In this document: positions 35,304 through 44,038 of the stretch, one piece after another
How positions within the stretch are numbered: position 1 is the first letter of the stretch
How the letters are laid out: each line of letters opens with the position of its first letter
Made by a program: the position numbers and the translations under genes
Notes under the pieces: generated by a model
What the model was told of the DNA's origin: nothing
Database searches by the model: none
Seen by the model: the letters and a program-made list of their open reading frames with translations, nothing else
DNA from: Herbaspirillum sp. LeCh32-8
GTDB taxonomy: Bacteria; Pseudomonadota; Gammaproteobacteria; Burkholderiales; Burkholderiaceae_D
Length of the DNA: 64,000 nucleotides
Assembly: GCF_017814915.1 (NCBI RefSeq)
Contig: NZ_JAGIPZ010000001.1
Location: 139,792-203,791, forward strand
Reading direction: 5' to 3'

Positions 35304-36287
35304 ATGCGACGCCTGATCCTGTTGTTGTCAGCCTTGCTGCTGTTGTCGGCGTGCGCGCTGGCGGCGGCCAGCCTGTGCGGCAGCACCGGTTGCCTGCGTC
35401 CCTCGGCGTCGGCCGATACCGTGTCGCTGATGCTGTCGCTGCGCGTGCCGCGCGCGCTGACGGCGTTTGCCGTGGGCGGCCTGCTGGCCCTGGCCGGCGC
35501 GCTGATGCAGGTGCTGCTGCGTAATCCGCTGGCCGATCCCTATGTATTGGGGCTGTCGGGCGGCTCGGCGGCCGGTGCCTTGCTGGCGATGCTGGCGGCC
35601 TTGTCCTTCGGCCTGCCAGTGCGCGCAGTTACCGCACCCGGCGCCTTGCTGGGGGCCGCCGTGGCGGTGTTGCTGCTGTTCGGGCTGGTGCGACAATCGC
35701 TACGCCAGCTGGCCTTGTCGCCGCTGCTGTCCAGCCAGCGCCTGCTGTTGACCGGCGTGATGCTGGCGGCGGGCTTCGGCGCCATCATTTCCCTCTCGCT
35801 GTCGGTCGCGCCGGATTCGCAATTGCGCGGCATGGTGTTCTGGCTGATCGGCGACCTCGACGATGCGCGCCTGTTGCCGCTGGCCGCCATCGTGCTACTG
35901 CTGGCGTTGCTGTGGGCGCAGCGGCATGCGGCCTCGCTGAACCTGCTGGCGCGCGGCGAGAGCTTTGCCCAGTTGCTGGGCGTGCCGGTGCTGCGCCTGC
36001 GCGTGATGACCTTGTGCGCGGCCTCGGCGGCTACGGCCGCTGCGGTGGCCATGGCCGGCACCATCGGTTTTGTCGGCCTGGTAGTGCCGCACACCTTGCG
36101 CCTGCTGATCGGCAACGACCAGCGGCTGCTGCTGCCGGCCTCGGTGCTGGCCGGCGGCGCCGGCCTCACGCTGGCCGACCTGACCGCACGCACCGTGGTC
36201 GCGCCGGTCCAGTTGCCGGTGGGCGTCATCACCGCGCTGGTCGGGGTGCCGGTGTTCCTGTGGTTGCTGGCGCGGAGCCGCACGTGA
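35304..36287 (+). CDS. btuC: Cobalamin ABC transporter permease (FecCD family)
   Basis: 327 aa with about ten membrane helices. Family blocks are VPRALTAFAVGGLLALAGALMQVLLRNPLADPYVLGLSGG and, near the C-terminus, TIGFVGLVVPHTLRLLIG (coupling to the ATPase). FecCD permeases also serve siderophores; the riboswitch-btuB context indicates B12. It starts 45 bp after btuB, and its stop overlaps the start of the ATPase gene. Confidence 0.9.
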   Translation: MRRLILLLSALLLLSACALAAASLCGSTGCLRPSASADTVSLMLSLRVPRALTAFAVGGLLALAGALMQVLLRNPLADPYVLGLSGGSAAGALLAMLAALSFGLPVRAVTAPGALLGAAVAVLLLFGLVRQSLRQLALSPLLSSQRLLLTGVMLAAGFGAIISLSLSVAPDSQLRGMVFWLIGDLDDARLLPLAAIVLLLALLWAQRHAASLNLLARGESFAQLLGVPVLRLRVMTLCAASAATAAAVAMAGTIGFVGLVVPHTLRLLIGNDQRLLLPASVLAGGAGLTLADLTARTVVAPVQLPVGVITALVGVPVFLWLLARSRT

Positions 36288-37078
36288 GCGCCGGCGATGT
36301 GGTGCTGCAGGCGCGACAACTGGCCTTGCGCGTGTCCGGACGCAGCCTGCTGGAAGGCTTCGACTGGCAGGTGCGCGCCGGCGAGTTCTGGTGCGTGCTG
36401 GGGCGCAACGGCATCGGCAAGAGCAGCCTGCTGCATGCCGCCGCCGGTTTGGCCAAGCCCGCCGGTGGCGAATTCCTGTTGTCCGGTGCGCCGCTGTCGT
36501 CACTCTCGGCGATGCAGATGGCCAGGCGTCGCGGCCTGCTGCTGCAACAGCAGCACGACGCGTTTTCGATGCCTGTGGCCGACGCCGTAATGGCGGGCCG
36601 CTTTGCCGCCGGTGGCGGCTGGGCCGATGAAAATGAACAGCGCGCACTGGCGCTGGCGGCCTTGGCGCAGGTCGGCTTGCCTCACCTGGCGTCGTCCGAC
36701 CTGCTCAAGCTCTCCGGCGGCGAGCGCCAGCGCGTGGGCATCGCCACCTTGCTGCTGCAGGACCCCAGGCTCTGCCTGCTGGACGAGCCGACCTCGCATC
36801 AGGACATCTCCGCCCAGCTCGATGTGATGGGCCTCTTGCGCTCGCTGGCCGGCGAGGGCCGGGCGGTGGTCGCCAGCTGCCACGACATCAACCTGGCACG
36901 TCGCTTCGCCACGCACGTGCTGCTGCTGGGGCCGCAAGTCCGGCAGGGGACGGTGGCCGAGGTCATGTGCCCGGACTGGCTGGGGGAGGCGTTCGGTTGT
37001 CGGTTCTCAATGGTGGGCGCGGCGGGGGCGGAGCTGTTCGTGCCCGACGCAGGCGACAAAGCCGGCATGACGCCATAG
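36284..37078 (+). CDS. btuD: Cobalamin ABC transporter ATPase
   Basis: 264 aa. Walker A is GRNGIGKSS, the signature LSGGERQRVGIA, Walker B LCLLDEP and the switch His is in ASCHDINLA. The start is a GTG at 36284 overlapping the btuC stop (GTGA), so the two are coupled. The C-terminal part is typical of BtuD/FhuC-type ATPases. It is followed by a strong terminator. Confidence 0.9.
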   Translation: MSAGDVVLQARQLALRVSGRSLLEGFDWQVRAGEFWCVLGRNGIGKSSLLHAAAGLAKPAGGEFLLSGAPLSSLSAMQMARRRGLLLQQQHDAFSMPVADAVMAGRFAAGGGWADENEQRALALAALAQVGLPHLASSDLLKLSGGERQRVGIATLLLQDPRLCLLDEPTSHQDISAQLDVMGLLRSLAGEGRAVVASCHDINLARRFATHVLLLGPQVRQGTVAEVMCPDWLGEAFGCRFSMVGAAGAELFVPDAGDKAGMTP

Positions 37079-37104
37079 AGGCGGAAGAGACGGAACGAAA
37101 AAAG

Positions 37105-37140
37105 AAAAGGATCCCTCCTCTCGGAGGGATCCTTTTTTTC
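37105..37140. terminator. Terminator between btuD and the autotransporter gene
   Basis: A perfect 14-bp stem AAAAGGATCCCTCC / GGAGGGATCCTTTT with a 4-nt loop, followed by a run of T on the plus strand and A-rich on the other side. It serves btuBCD and probably the convergent autotransporter gene. Confidence 0.92.
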
Positions 37141-37163
37141 AAGGCCTGCCTGAAGGGTCTTAC

Positions 37164-39542
37164 TTACCAGTGGTAACGGTAGCCGACCTGACCCGCAGCA
37201 CCTTCACGCGACTCGCCGCCGAACTGATGCTGGTACTTCACGCTGGCATACAGGCGGCTGTTTGGCGCCAGTTCGCCGGTCATGCCGATGCCGATTTCAC
37301 CCCAGGTCTTGTTGGTGTCGGCGCTGAGCGCGTCGCTACCCGCGGTGACCGTCGCCGCGCCGGTGAAGTCGTGCAGTACGTCAACGCTCAGGTAGGGCGC
37401 TGCCGAACGCGGCGTCTTGCCGTTTTCCATCTCGCGGAACAGGCGCATGCCGACCCGGCCGCGCACGGCGTTTTGCGCCTGGCTGCTGATGTTCGCGGCG
37501 TAGTCCTGGAAGTTGTCCAGTTTCAGGTATTGGTAGATCAGCTGCGCCTGCGGCTCGATGCGCAGGCTGTTGCCCGCGATCAGTTCCAGCGGCTTGCCCA
37601 CTTCGGCCGACAGCGCCACGCCGGTACCCTTGTTGGCGGCCTGGCGCGCGCGCGCATCCTTGTACTCGTTCCGGTAGAACGTGACTTGCCCGTTCAGGTC
37701 GAGATAGCCGCCGTCGGCGCGATAGGTGCTCCAGTAAGCGCCCACGCCCACGGCCTTGCTGTTGACGCTGCCGGTGCTGCCGTTCTGGCCCCACATGGCG
37801 CGCAGATTGTCGGAAATGCCGGCGTTGGTTTCACCCAGCGTCAGCGTCGCGCCCGCATGGGTGCCGGCGCCCTTGGTTGCCGTGGCAAGCGTCCAGTCGC
37901 TGCCGAACTGCATGAAGGTGGTGCTGGCGCTGGAATGCAGGTCGTTGGAGGTGTCTTGGCTCAGCTGCGATCCGTTGAGGCGGGCCCAGACCGACTGGCC
38001 GCCGCCGAGTTTGGTTTCGGCGCGATCCTGGTTGGCCATGTCGCCGGCGCGTTCCTGCAGGCTGCCGATGGCGGCGTAGCCGTAGTTCAGGTTCATGCCC
38101 GGCGCCAGCATATAGCCGGGGATGGCCGAACGATAGGTCGAGCCCAGATACACATCCTTGCCGGATTGATGCAGCAGGTAGTCATAGCTGCCGCTTTCCA
38201 CCGGCGACGCGTTGGCCAGCCGGAAGCTGGCGCCGTTGTTGCCGTCCACCTGCACCAGGCGGATGTTGTTCTTGCCGTGGACGGCGGGGCCGGTGTTGTT
38301 GACGGTCACGGCGTAGACGCCGCTGGCGTTGCCGGTGATATGCAGGCTGTCGGCGACGTTCTGGCTCGCCACGGTGTTCATCGTGATGTTGCCGCCGGCG
38401 CCGCTCAAGGAATTTGCCGTGATGGATTTGCCGGCCGGCACCACGTAGTTGATGGTGCCGTTGTTCATCGCCAGCGTCGTCACATCCGAGTTGCCGGTGA
38501 CGTTCCAGGTGCTGTTGTTCAGCGTGATGGGCGCCGGATCGATGCTGCCGGTGAACGTACTGCCGTTCTGCAGGATGAAGCTGAGAACGGTGCCGTTGGG
38601 AGCCCGTTGTTTGACCGGCACGGAATAGTCGTTGTCCCTCAGGTTGCCGATGATGGTGCTGTTGTCGACCACCAGGTTGAGCGTGCTGTTGCGCAGCGCT
38701 TCGATATCGCCTTGCAGGACGCTATGGTTCTTCACGAGGACGTTGGCGCTGCTGTTGTCCTGCACGGCCAGGGCGCGGCTGTGCGAACCCTGGGCTTTGA
38801 CGACCGTGTTGTCGAGCGTGATGCTGTTGGGGGTGTTGGCGTTCTTACTCTGGCTGACCTGGATGCCGTCGGCGCCGGCCCCGGTGGTGGTGATGGAAGA
38901 GTTGGTCAGCGAGACGGTATGGCCGTTCGCGGCGGCATTGGCGCCGGTCAGGAAGATCCCATGCTGTTGCAGGCCGGTGGTGACGATGGCCTCATTGTTC
39001 TTGATGATATTGGCGAACTGGGTTTGGTCTGCATTCCGGATCGCCGAGGTGTGCCAGTTGGCGTGGCGATCGCCGTTGACGTCGCCCGGCTTGCGGTCCT
39101 GGAACCAGTAGTACAAGGGCATGCCGTTATAGGCCAGCTGCGATTTTCCGTCGTCGCGCGTGATGATGCTGAACGGTCCGGTGACCGCCAGCGTGGGATC
39201 GACGATCAGCGGCGGCCAAGCAACAGCGCAGCCGCCGTTGCAGACGCTTCTGCCAGGATTGGCCAGGTCCGGATCGAAGGTGTACAGGCTGAAGCCCTGG
39301 TAGGCAGGCGTCTTCGGATCGTTGACGCTGACCAGCATGTTGTTGACCTGTTGCACGGTGCCAGTGGTGTCGGTCACGGTCGTGGTCATGGTGGTATAGC
39401 CGGTGCTGCTGCTGCCGCTGAAGGCCGTTTGCGCCCAGCCGGACGTGGTGGCGACGCCCAGGCCCAGCGCCAACGACACAGCGAGAGAGAGTTTGTTCAG
39501 GGACGGCGAAACAACATTGTTGCGAGACTGCTTTTTACTCAT
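37164..39542 (-). CDS. Autotransporter with an N-terminal secreted-repeat (Yx(F/W/Y)xxD) domain
   Basis: 792 aa. Signal peptide about 1-38 (LSLAVSLALGLGVATTSGWAQ). Residues about 65-165 form a secreted-repeat domain as in small bacterial lipoproteins: YTFDPD (87-92), two Cys (101, 105) in SVCNGGCAVAWPPL, DGKSQLAYNGMPLYYW and motif YYWFQD (144-149). Residues about 170-450 are a pertactin/AIDA-like beta-helix with many N-x-S/T repeats (ITTTGAGADGIQVSQ). About 515-792 is a beta-barrel ending GYRYHW, the normal autotransporter C-terminus. Passenger processing and function are unknown. It lies between the two parts of the B12-uptake genes on the minus strand. Confidence 0.85.
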   Translation of the reverse strand: MSKKQSRNNVVSPSLNKLSLAVSLALGLGVATTSGWAQTAFSGSSSTGYTTMTTTVTDTTGTVQQVNNMLVSVNDPKTPAYQGFSLYTFDPDLANPGRSVCNGGCAVAWPPLIVDPTLAVTGPFSIITRDDGKSQLAYNGMPLYYWFQDRKPGDVNGDRHANWHTSAIRNADQTQFANIIKNNEAIVTTGLQQHGIFLTGANAAANGHTVSLTNSSITTTGAGADGIQVSQSKNANTPNSITLDNTVVKAQGSHSRALAVQDNSSANVLVKNHSVLQGDIEALRNSTLNLVVDNSTIIGNLRDNDYSVPVKQRAPNGTVLSFILQNGSTFTGSIDPAPITLNNSTWNVTGNSDVTTLAMNNGTINYVVPAGKSITANSLSGAGGNITMNTVASQNVADSLHITGNASGVYAVTVNNTGPAVHGKNNIRLVQVDGNNGASFRLANASPVESGSYDYLLHQSGKDVYLGSTYRSAIPGYMLAPGMNLNYGYAAIGSLQERAGDMANQDRAETKLGGGQSVWARLNGSQLSQDTSNDLHSSASTTFMQFGSDWTLATATKGAGTHAGATLTLGETNAGISDNLRAMWGQNGSTGSVNSKAVGVGAYWSTYRADGGYLDLNGQVTFYRNEYKDARARQAANKGTGVALSAEVGKPLELIAGNSLRIEPQAQLIYQYLKLDNFQDYAANISSQAQNAVRGRVGMRLFREMENGKTPRSAAPYLSVDVLHDFTGAATVTAGSDALSADTNKTWGEIGIGMTGELAPNSRLYASVKYQHQFGGESREGAAGQVGYRYHW

Positions 39543-40204
39543 GGTCTATCCAAAAAATTTGCGCAAAGAATTTCAAATAAATGTCATCCCCCGCTGAAAC
39601 TCAGCAGCAGAGCGCGTTTGCGGATCGGAAGGAAATGACGCGGCATTGCCAAGGCGTTGCCAGGGGCTGTAGACGGAAGGCGGCACCGGTTATTCCATGC
39701 GGAAGCCGTGGAATGAATGAAAAAGTAAAAAGCAAAAACTATTGCTGCTGATTGCCGAAAAAACGTCGGCAACATCACGGATGAATGAACGACAGCCGTT
39801 TGAAATCGGCGCTCAAAATTGATGTGGCGGCAGCTGTCCGGCGCCGGCGAATGCGCGGACGTTTTTTGTCTGGAAGCAGAGGGATTGACAACGGGGATCG
39901 ACGACAAGGGCGGTCGATAGCGCTGCTTTGGTCAGGTGAAACCTGCCGGCTTGATGGCATCAAGGCGTGATGCCGAATTCGCAAGACATGGGGTTAAGAA
40001 AAGACAGCGCAATCCCGCGCAGGGGCAGGGCGCGGCAATCGGGAGCGGCCGTTCTGATGCCGGGGTCAGGGAAGGCGCCAGCGCAGGCAGGGCTGCGTGT
40101 CACGCGCGTTTGCCTGCGCAAGCAGGAGCGGGGAAGGCCGGTGCACTTGCCGTACCGGCGGTGGTCGGATCGCTACCGGATCCTTGTTTTGTTCGCTGCG
40201 CCGA
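39543..40204. other. 662-bp intergenic region upstream of the autotransporter
   Basis: No convincing gene on either strand; short open frames have poor codon use. Nearest the autotransporter it is AT-rich (about 39543-39600 and 39715-39790), the likely place of its promoter on the minus strand. The rest is GC-rich and unremarkable. No riboswitch-like B12 box was found on this side. Confidence 0.4.
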
Positions 40205-41137
40205 TCACTGCCGCGCCTGCTCCAGCTTTGCGCACACCTGCGCGGTGGCGTCCAGGATGCGCGGCCCGGCGCGATTGAGCCAATCGGCATTGACGGTATA
40301 GAGATGCGCATCGCGCACCGCACGCAGGCGGGGGAACTGGCGCCAGCGTTCCAGTGGCTGGTCCTTCGCGTCGCTGGGGCTGAGGATGACTTGCGGATCC
40401 GCAGCCAGCACGGCCTCTACGCTGACAGTGGGCGCCAGTTGCGGCAGGCCGGCAAAGATATTGCGGCCGCCGCACAGCGTCAGCACCGACGACACCATGT
40501 GCTGGCCGTTGAGCGTCATCAGCGGCTGGCTCCAGATCTGGTAGAACACGCTGACCTCGGCGCGGCCCCGGTATTGCGCCTGCAGCGCTTGCCAGCGCGT
40601 GCGGAAGTCGCGCGCGGCGGCCTGGCCTGCGGCGTCGCTGCCGGCCAGGTGCGCGAGCTTTTCCAGCGCGTCGGCGATCATGCCGAAGTCGGCCGGCTGG
40701 CTTTCATAGACGGGGATGCCGAACTCGCGCAGGCGCGCCAGTTGTGAGGGTTTGTTGCCGCTGTGCCAGCCGACGATGAGGTCGGGCTTCAGGCTCAGCA
40801 CGCGCTCCAGATCCAGCGCGGCGAAGCTGCCCACGGATGGGAGGCGGGTTGCGGCGGCGGGGTAGTCGCTGAAGTTGCTGGCGCCGACCAGCCTGTCGCC
40901 GGCGCCGGCGGCGTACAGCAATTCGGTCACGTGCGGCGCCAGGCTGACGATGCGCCTGGCCGGTTGCGCCAGCGCGACCTCGTTGCCGAGGTCGTCCTTG
41001 ACGGTGACAACGGCGGCGTGGGCGGGGGAGAAGAACGGGGAGAGCGAGGCGGCGACAGCCAGTACGGCCAGCGCGGCCGGCATGGCGCGCGCCGGCAGCA
41101 AGCGCGCGCAGCGCAGGACGCCGGCTGCCGCGCGCAT
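40205..41137 (-). CDS. btuF: Periplasmic cobalamin-binding protein BtuF
   Basis: 310 aa. Signal peptide about 1-41, ending FFSPAHA. The mature class III binding protein shows PARRIVSLAPHVTELLYAAGAGDRLVG at the N-terminus, RLPSVGSFAALDLERVLSLKPDLIVGW and the C-terminal lobe with SVEAVLAADPQVILS. It most likely works with BtuCD at 35304-37078, although it is in a different transcription unit. It starts 2 bp after panC on the same strand and has no riboswitch of its own. Confidence 0.85.
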   Translation of the reverse strand: MRAAAGVLRCARLLPARAMPAALAVLAVAASLSPFFSPAHAAVVTVKDDLGNEVALAQPARRIVSLAPHVTELLYAAGAGDRLVGASNFSDYPAAATRLPSVGSFAALDLERVLSLKPDLIVGWHSGNKPSQLARLREFGIPVYESQPADFGMIADALEKLAHLAGSDAAGQAAARDFRTRWQALQAQYRGRAEVSVFYQIWSQPLMTLNGQHMVSSVLTLCGGRNIFAGLPQLAPTVSVEAVLAADPQVILSPSDAKDQPLERWRQFPRLRAVRDAHLYTVNADWLNRAGPRILDATAQVCAKLEQARQ

Positions 41138-41139
41138 GC

Positions 41140-42057
<918 letters not shown>

Positions 42058-42070
42058 TTACCTCGCCGAC

Positions 42071-42964
42071 TCAGCTCGGCGAGTACGACAGTCTGACATA
42101 GATGGGCGCGAAGGCTTCGGCCTGGGTGATTTCGATCAGCGTTTCCTTGGCCAGCTCGAGCAGGGCGATGAAGTTCACCACCATCACCGGCACGCCGCGC
42201 CTGGGATCGAACAGGTCGGCGAACTCGACGAAGCGGGCCGACTGCAGGCGACGCAGGATGCCGGTCATGTGCTCGCGCACCGACAGTTCCTCGCGGCTGA
42301 TCTGGTGGTGCGCGGTCAGCTTGGCGCGTTTGAGGATGTCGGCCCAGACGGCCTTGAGGTCGTCCATGTTGACTTCCGGCCAGCGGGTGACCACGGTCTG
42401 CTCGATATGCACCTGGGTGCGCACGTAGTCGCGGCCGACCTGCGGCAACTGATCCAGCTCCTGCGCGGCCAGCTTGATCTGTTCATACTCCAGCAGGCGT
42501 CGCACCAGCTCGGCGCGGGGATCTTCCGGCTCTTCACCGGTGTCGGCCTTCTTGGCCGGCAGCAGCATGCGCGACTTGATCTCGATGAGCATGGCCGCCA
42601 TCAGCAGGTATTCCGCCGCCAGCTCCAGGTTCTGCTTGCGGATCTGTTCGACGTAATCGAGATACTGGCGGGTCACCTGGGCCATCGGGATGTCCAGGAT
42701 GTTGAAGTTTTGCTTGCGGATCAGGTACAGCAGCAGGTCGAGCGGACCCTGGAAGGCTTCCAGGAAGACTTCCAGCGCATCGGGCGGGATGTAGAGATCG
42801 TTGGGCAGCTGGAACAGCGGCTCGCCATAGAGCTTGGCCAGCGCGACGCCGTCGACCACGTCAGGCGTGGTGTCCTGCTGGCCGGCCGGCGTGATCTCGA
42901 TGGAGTCGGTATTGCGTTGCTCCCCGGTCTGTTCGACCGGTTCGCTGCCTGCGTTCTGCGACAT
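42071..42964 (-). CDS. scpA: Segregation and condensation protein A
   Basis: 297 aa kleisin subunit of the SMC-ScpAB condensin. The core begins LEVFLEAFQGPLDLLLYLIRKQNFNILDIPMAQVT, and the C-terminal winged helix is FIALLELAKETLIEITQAEAFAPIYV. A longer variable N-terminus (about 45 residues) precedes the kleisin motif, as in other betaproteobacteria. It lies 6 bp after the DUF3460 gene; scpB is not in this window. Confidence 0.93.
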   Translation of the reverse strand: MSQNAGSEPVEQTGEQRNTDSIEITPAGQQDTTPDVVDGVALAKLYGEPLFQLPNDLYIPPDALEVFLEAFQGPLDLLLYLIRKQNFNILDIPMAQVTRQYLDYVEQIRKQNLELAAEYLLMAAMLIEIKSRMLLPAKKADTGEEPEDPRAELVRRLLEYEQIKLAAQELDQLPQVGRDYVRTQVHIEQTVVTRWPEVNMDDLKAVWADILKRAKLTAHHQISREELSVREHMTGILRRLQSARFVEFADLFDPRRGVPVMVVNFIALLELAKETLIEITQAEAFAPIYVRLSYSPS

Positions 42965-42970
42965 GCGGAA

Positions 42971-43174
42971 TTAGTGGTTCTGGTAGACGTAGGGCTGCTG
43001 GGCCACGCGCGAGGCCTTGTCGCGTGAAGTCTTGTCCAGGTCGATCGGTTCCTTGTCCCACAGCAGGGCGCGGCCGGCGCGCTGCGATTCTTCCAGCTTC
43101 GGATTCTTCTGCTTCAGCTCGTCGATGAAGTGGGTGATTTCCGATACGTAGGTGGTCTTTTTTCCGAAGATCAT
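42971..43174 (-). CDS. DUF3460 small protein
   Basis: 67 aa, charged, with no signal. It matches the DUF3460 family of betaproteobacteria (start MIFGKKTTYVSEITHFIDEL, basic middle, end QQPYVYQNH), which usually precedes scpA. Function unknown. The start at 43174 is divergent from the BamE-like gene across 71 bp, and its stop is 6 bp before the scpA ATG. Confidence 0.88.
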   Translation of the reverse strand: MIFGKKTTYVSEITHFIDELKQKNPKLEESQRAGRALLWDKEPIDLDKTSRDKASRVAQQPYVYQNH

Positions 43175-43245
43175 GATAGGTTTCAGGCCGAATGTTACAC
43201 AGAGGGCAGTATTTTACCCTTTCTTTATCAGGGATAATCAATTCC

Positions 43246-43773
43246 ATGACGACACGATTGACGCAAATGATTCGCCGCTGCGCCGCCACCGCCGGCGCCT
43301 TGGTTGCCGCGCTGGCAATGTTGGGCTGCGACCGCAACGGCAATCCCATCGAGGAATTCGGTTTGGACAAGCTGCAAAAAGGCGTTTCCAGCGAGGCCGA
43401 CGTGCGCGGCGTGATGGGTGAGCCCGCCACCGTCTGGGATGACGGCAACGGCGCCCGCACGCTGGAATACCCCAAGGGGCCGGAAGGCATCCGCACCTGG
43501 ATGTTCGCCATCGGCGCCTCGGGCACCCTGGTTGACTACCGGCAAGTATTGACCCAAGAGCATTTCGACGCCATCCGCGCCGGTATGAGCGCCGACGAGA
43601 TTCGCCGCCAGTTCGGCCGCCCGCGCAGCGTGGTGCAGTTCGCCCGCAAGAACGAGGAAGTGTGGGACTGGAAGTATCGTTATGTGAACGAGGATCGCCT
43701 GTTCAACGTGCACTTTGATATCGACACCAGGAAGGTGGTGCGCATGTCGATCTCGGAGATTTCGGGGCATTGA
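43246..43773 (+). CDS. BamE/SmpA-like lipoprotein with two BamE-type repeats
   Basis: 175 aa. The signal contains ALAMLGC, a lipobox with lipidated Cys about residue 28; Asp follows the Cys, which in enterobacteria favours inner-membrane retention. Two BamE-like units are visible: about 38-106 (KGVSSEADVRGVMGEPATVW) and about 112-172 (AGMSADEIRRQFGRPRSVV, then VHFDIDTRKVVRM). BamE proteins support the BAM complex; whether this tandem form does is unknown. The end of the gene is partly duplicated downstream at 43922. Confidence 0.75.
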   Translation: MTTRLTQMIRRCAATAGALVAALAMLGCDRNGNPIEEFGLDKLQKGVSSEADVRGVMGEPATVWDDGNGARTLEYPKGPEGIRTWMFAIGASGTLVDYRQVLTQEHFDAIRAGMSADEIRRQFGRPRSVVQFARKNEEVWDWKYRYVNEDRLFNVHFDIDTRKVVRMSISEISGH

Positions 43774-43785
43774 GCCGCCTTGGCC
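43759..43785 (+). repeat. 27-bp direct repeat, copy 1 (3' end of BamE-like gene)
   Basis: Begins ATTTCGGGGCATTGAG and ends GCCTTGGCC, spanning the BamE-like stop. It matches 43922-43948 at 23 of 27 positions; all four differences are transitions. Confidence 0.7.
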
Positions 43786-43809
43786 TGGCGGCCGCCTGCG
43801 GAAAACGCC

Positions 43810-43837
43810 ATTGGGCCCCTGCTTTCGCAGGGGCGAC
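43810..43837 (-). repeat. Palindromic repeat, locus B copy 1 (inverted)
   Basis: Hairpin GCCCCTGC-TTTC-GCAGGGGC (43815-43834), same family and orientation as locus A copy 1, in the tail of the BamE-like gene region. Confidence 0.7.
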
Positions 43838-43857
43838 CGCGGTAAATTTCAGGTGGC

Positions 43858-43908
43858 CTGTCGTCCCTGCGAAAGCAGGGACCCAGTGTCGTTTGTCGCG
43901 CGCCTCGT
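43858..43908 (+). repeat. Palindromic repeat, locus B copy 2 (forward)
   Basis: Hairpin GTCCCTGC-GAAA-GCAGGGAC (43863-43882), followed by CCAGTGTCGTTTGTCGCG, the clearest copy of the family in the window. It pairs in opposite orientation with the copy at 43810. Confidence 0.75.
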
Positions 43909-43921
43909 CGGCCTGTCACTT

Positions 43922-43948
43922 ATTTCGGAGCATTAAGTCGCCTTGACC
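43922..43948 (+). repeat. 27-bp direct repeat, copy 2
   Basis: Begins ATTTCGGAGCATTAAG, a degenerate copy of the BamE-like 3' end. It lies on the far side of the palindrome pair, so that pair sits between the two copies. Confidence 0.7.
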
Positions 43949-43973
43949 CAGCGTCGTTCGTCGCGCGCCTCAA
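43946..43973 (+). repeat. Palindromic repeat, locus B partial copy 3
   Basis: ACCCAGCGTCGTTCGTCGCG and the following CGCCTC match the right flank of the family, without the hairpin. It joins directly onto direct-repeat copy 2. Confidence 0.55.
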
Positions 43974-44038
43974 CCGCTTGCCACAGGAATAAGCGACACC
44001 GGATGCTGCACCGGACTCGCTGATTGACAAGACCACCC

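Noticed and set aside
37170..39638. 822-codon plus-strand frame opposite the autotransporter
   Set aside because: Shadow of the autotransporter, whose signal peptide, domains and barrel end are convincing on the minus strand.
39584..40301. Several short frames upstream of the autotransporter
   Set aside because: They overlap in different frames, with low-quality composition and no ribosome site; better read as leader DNA.
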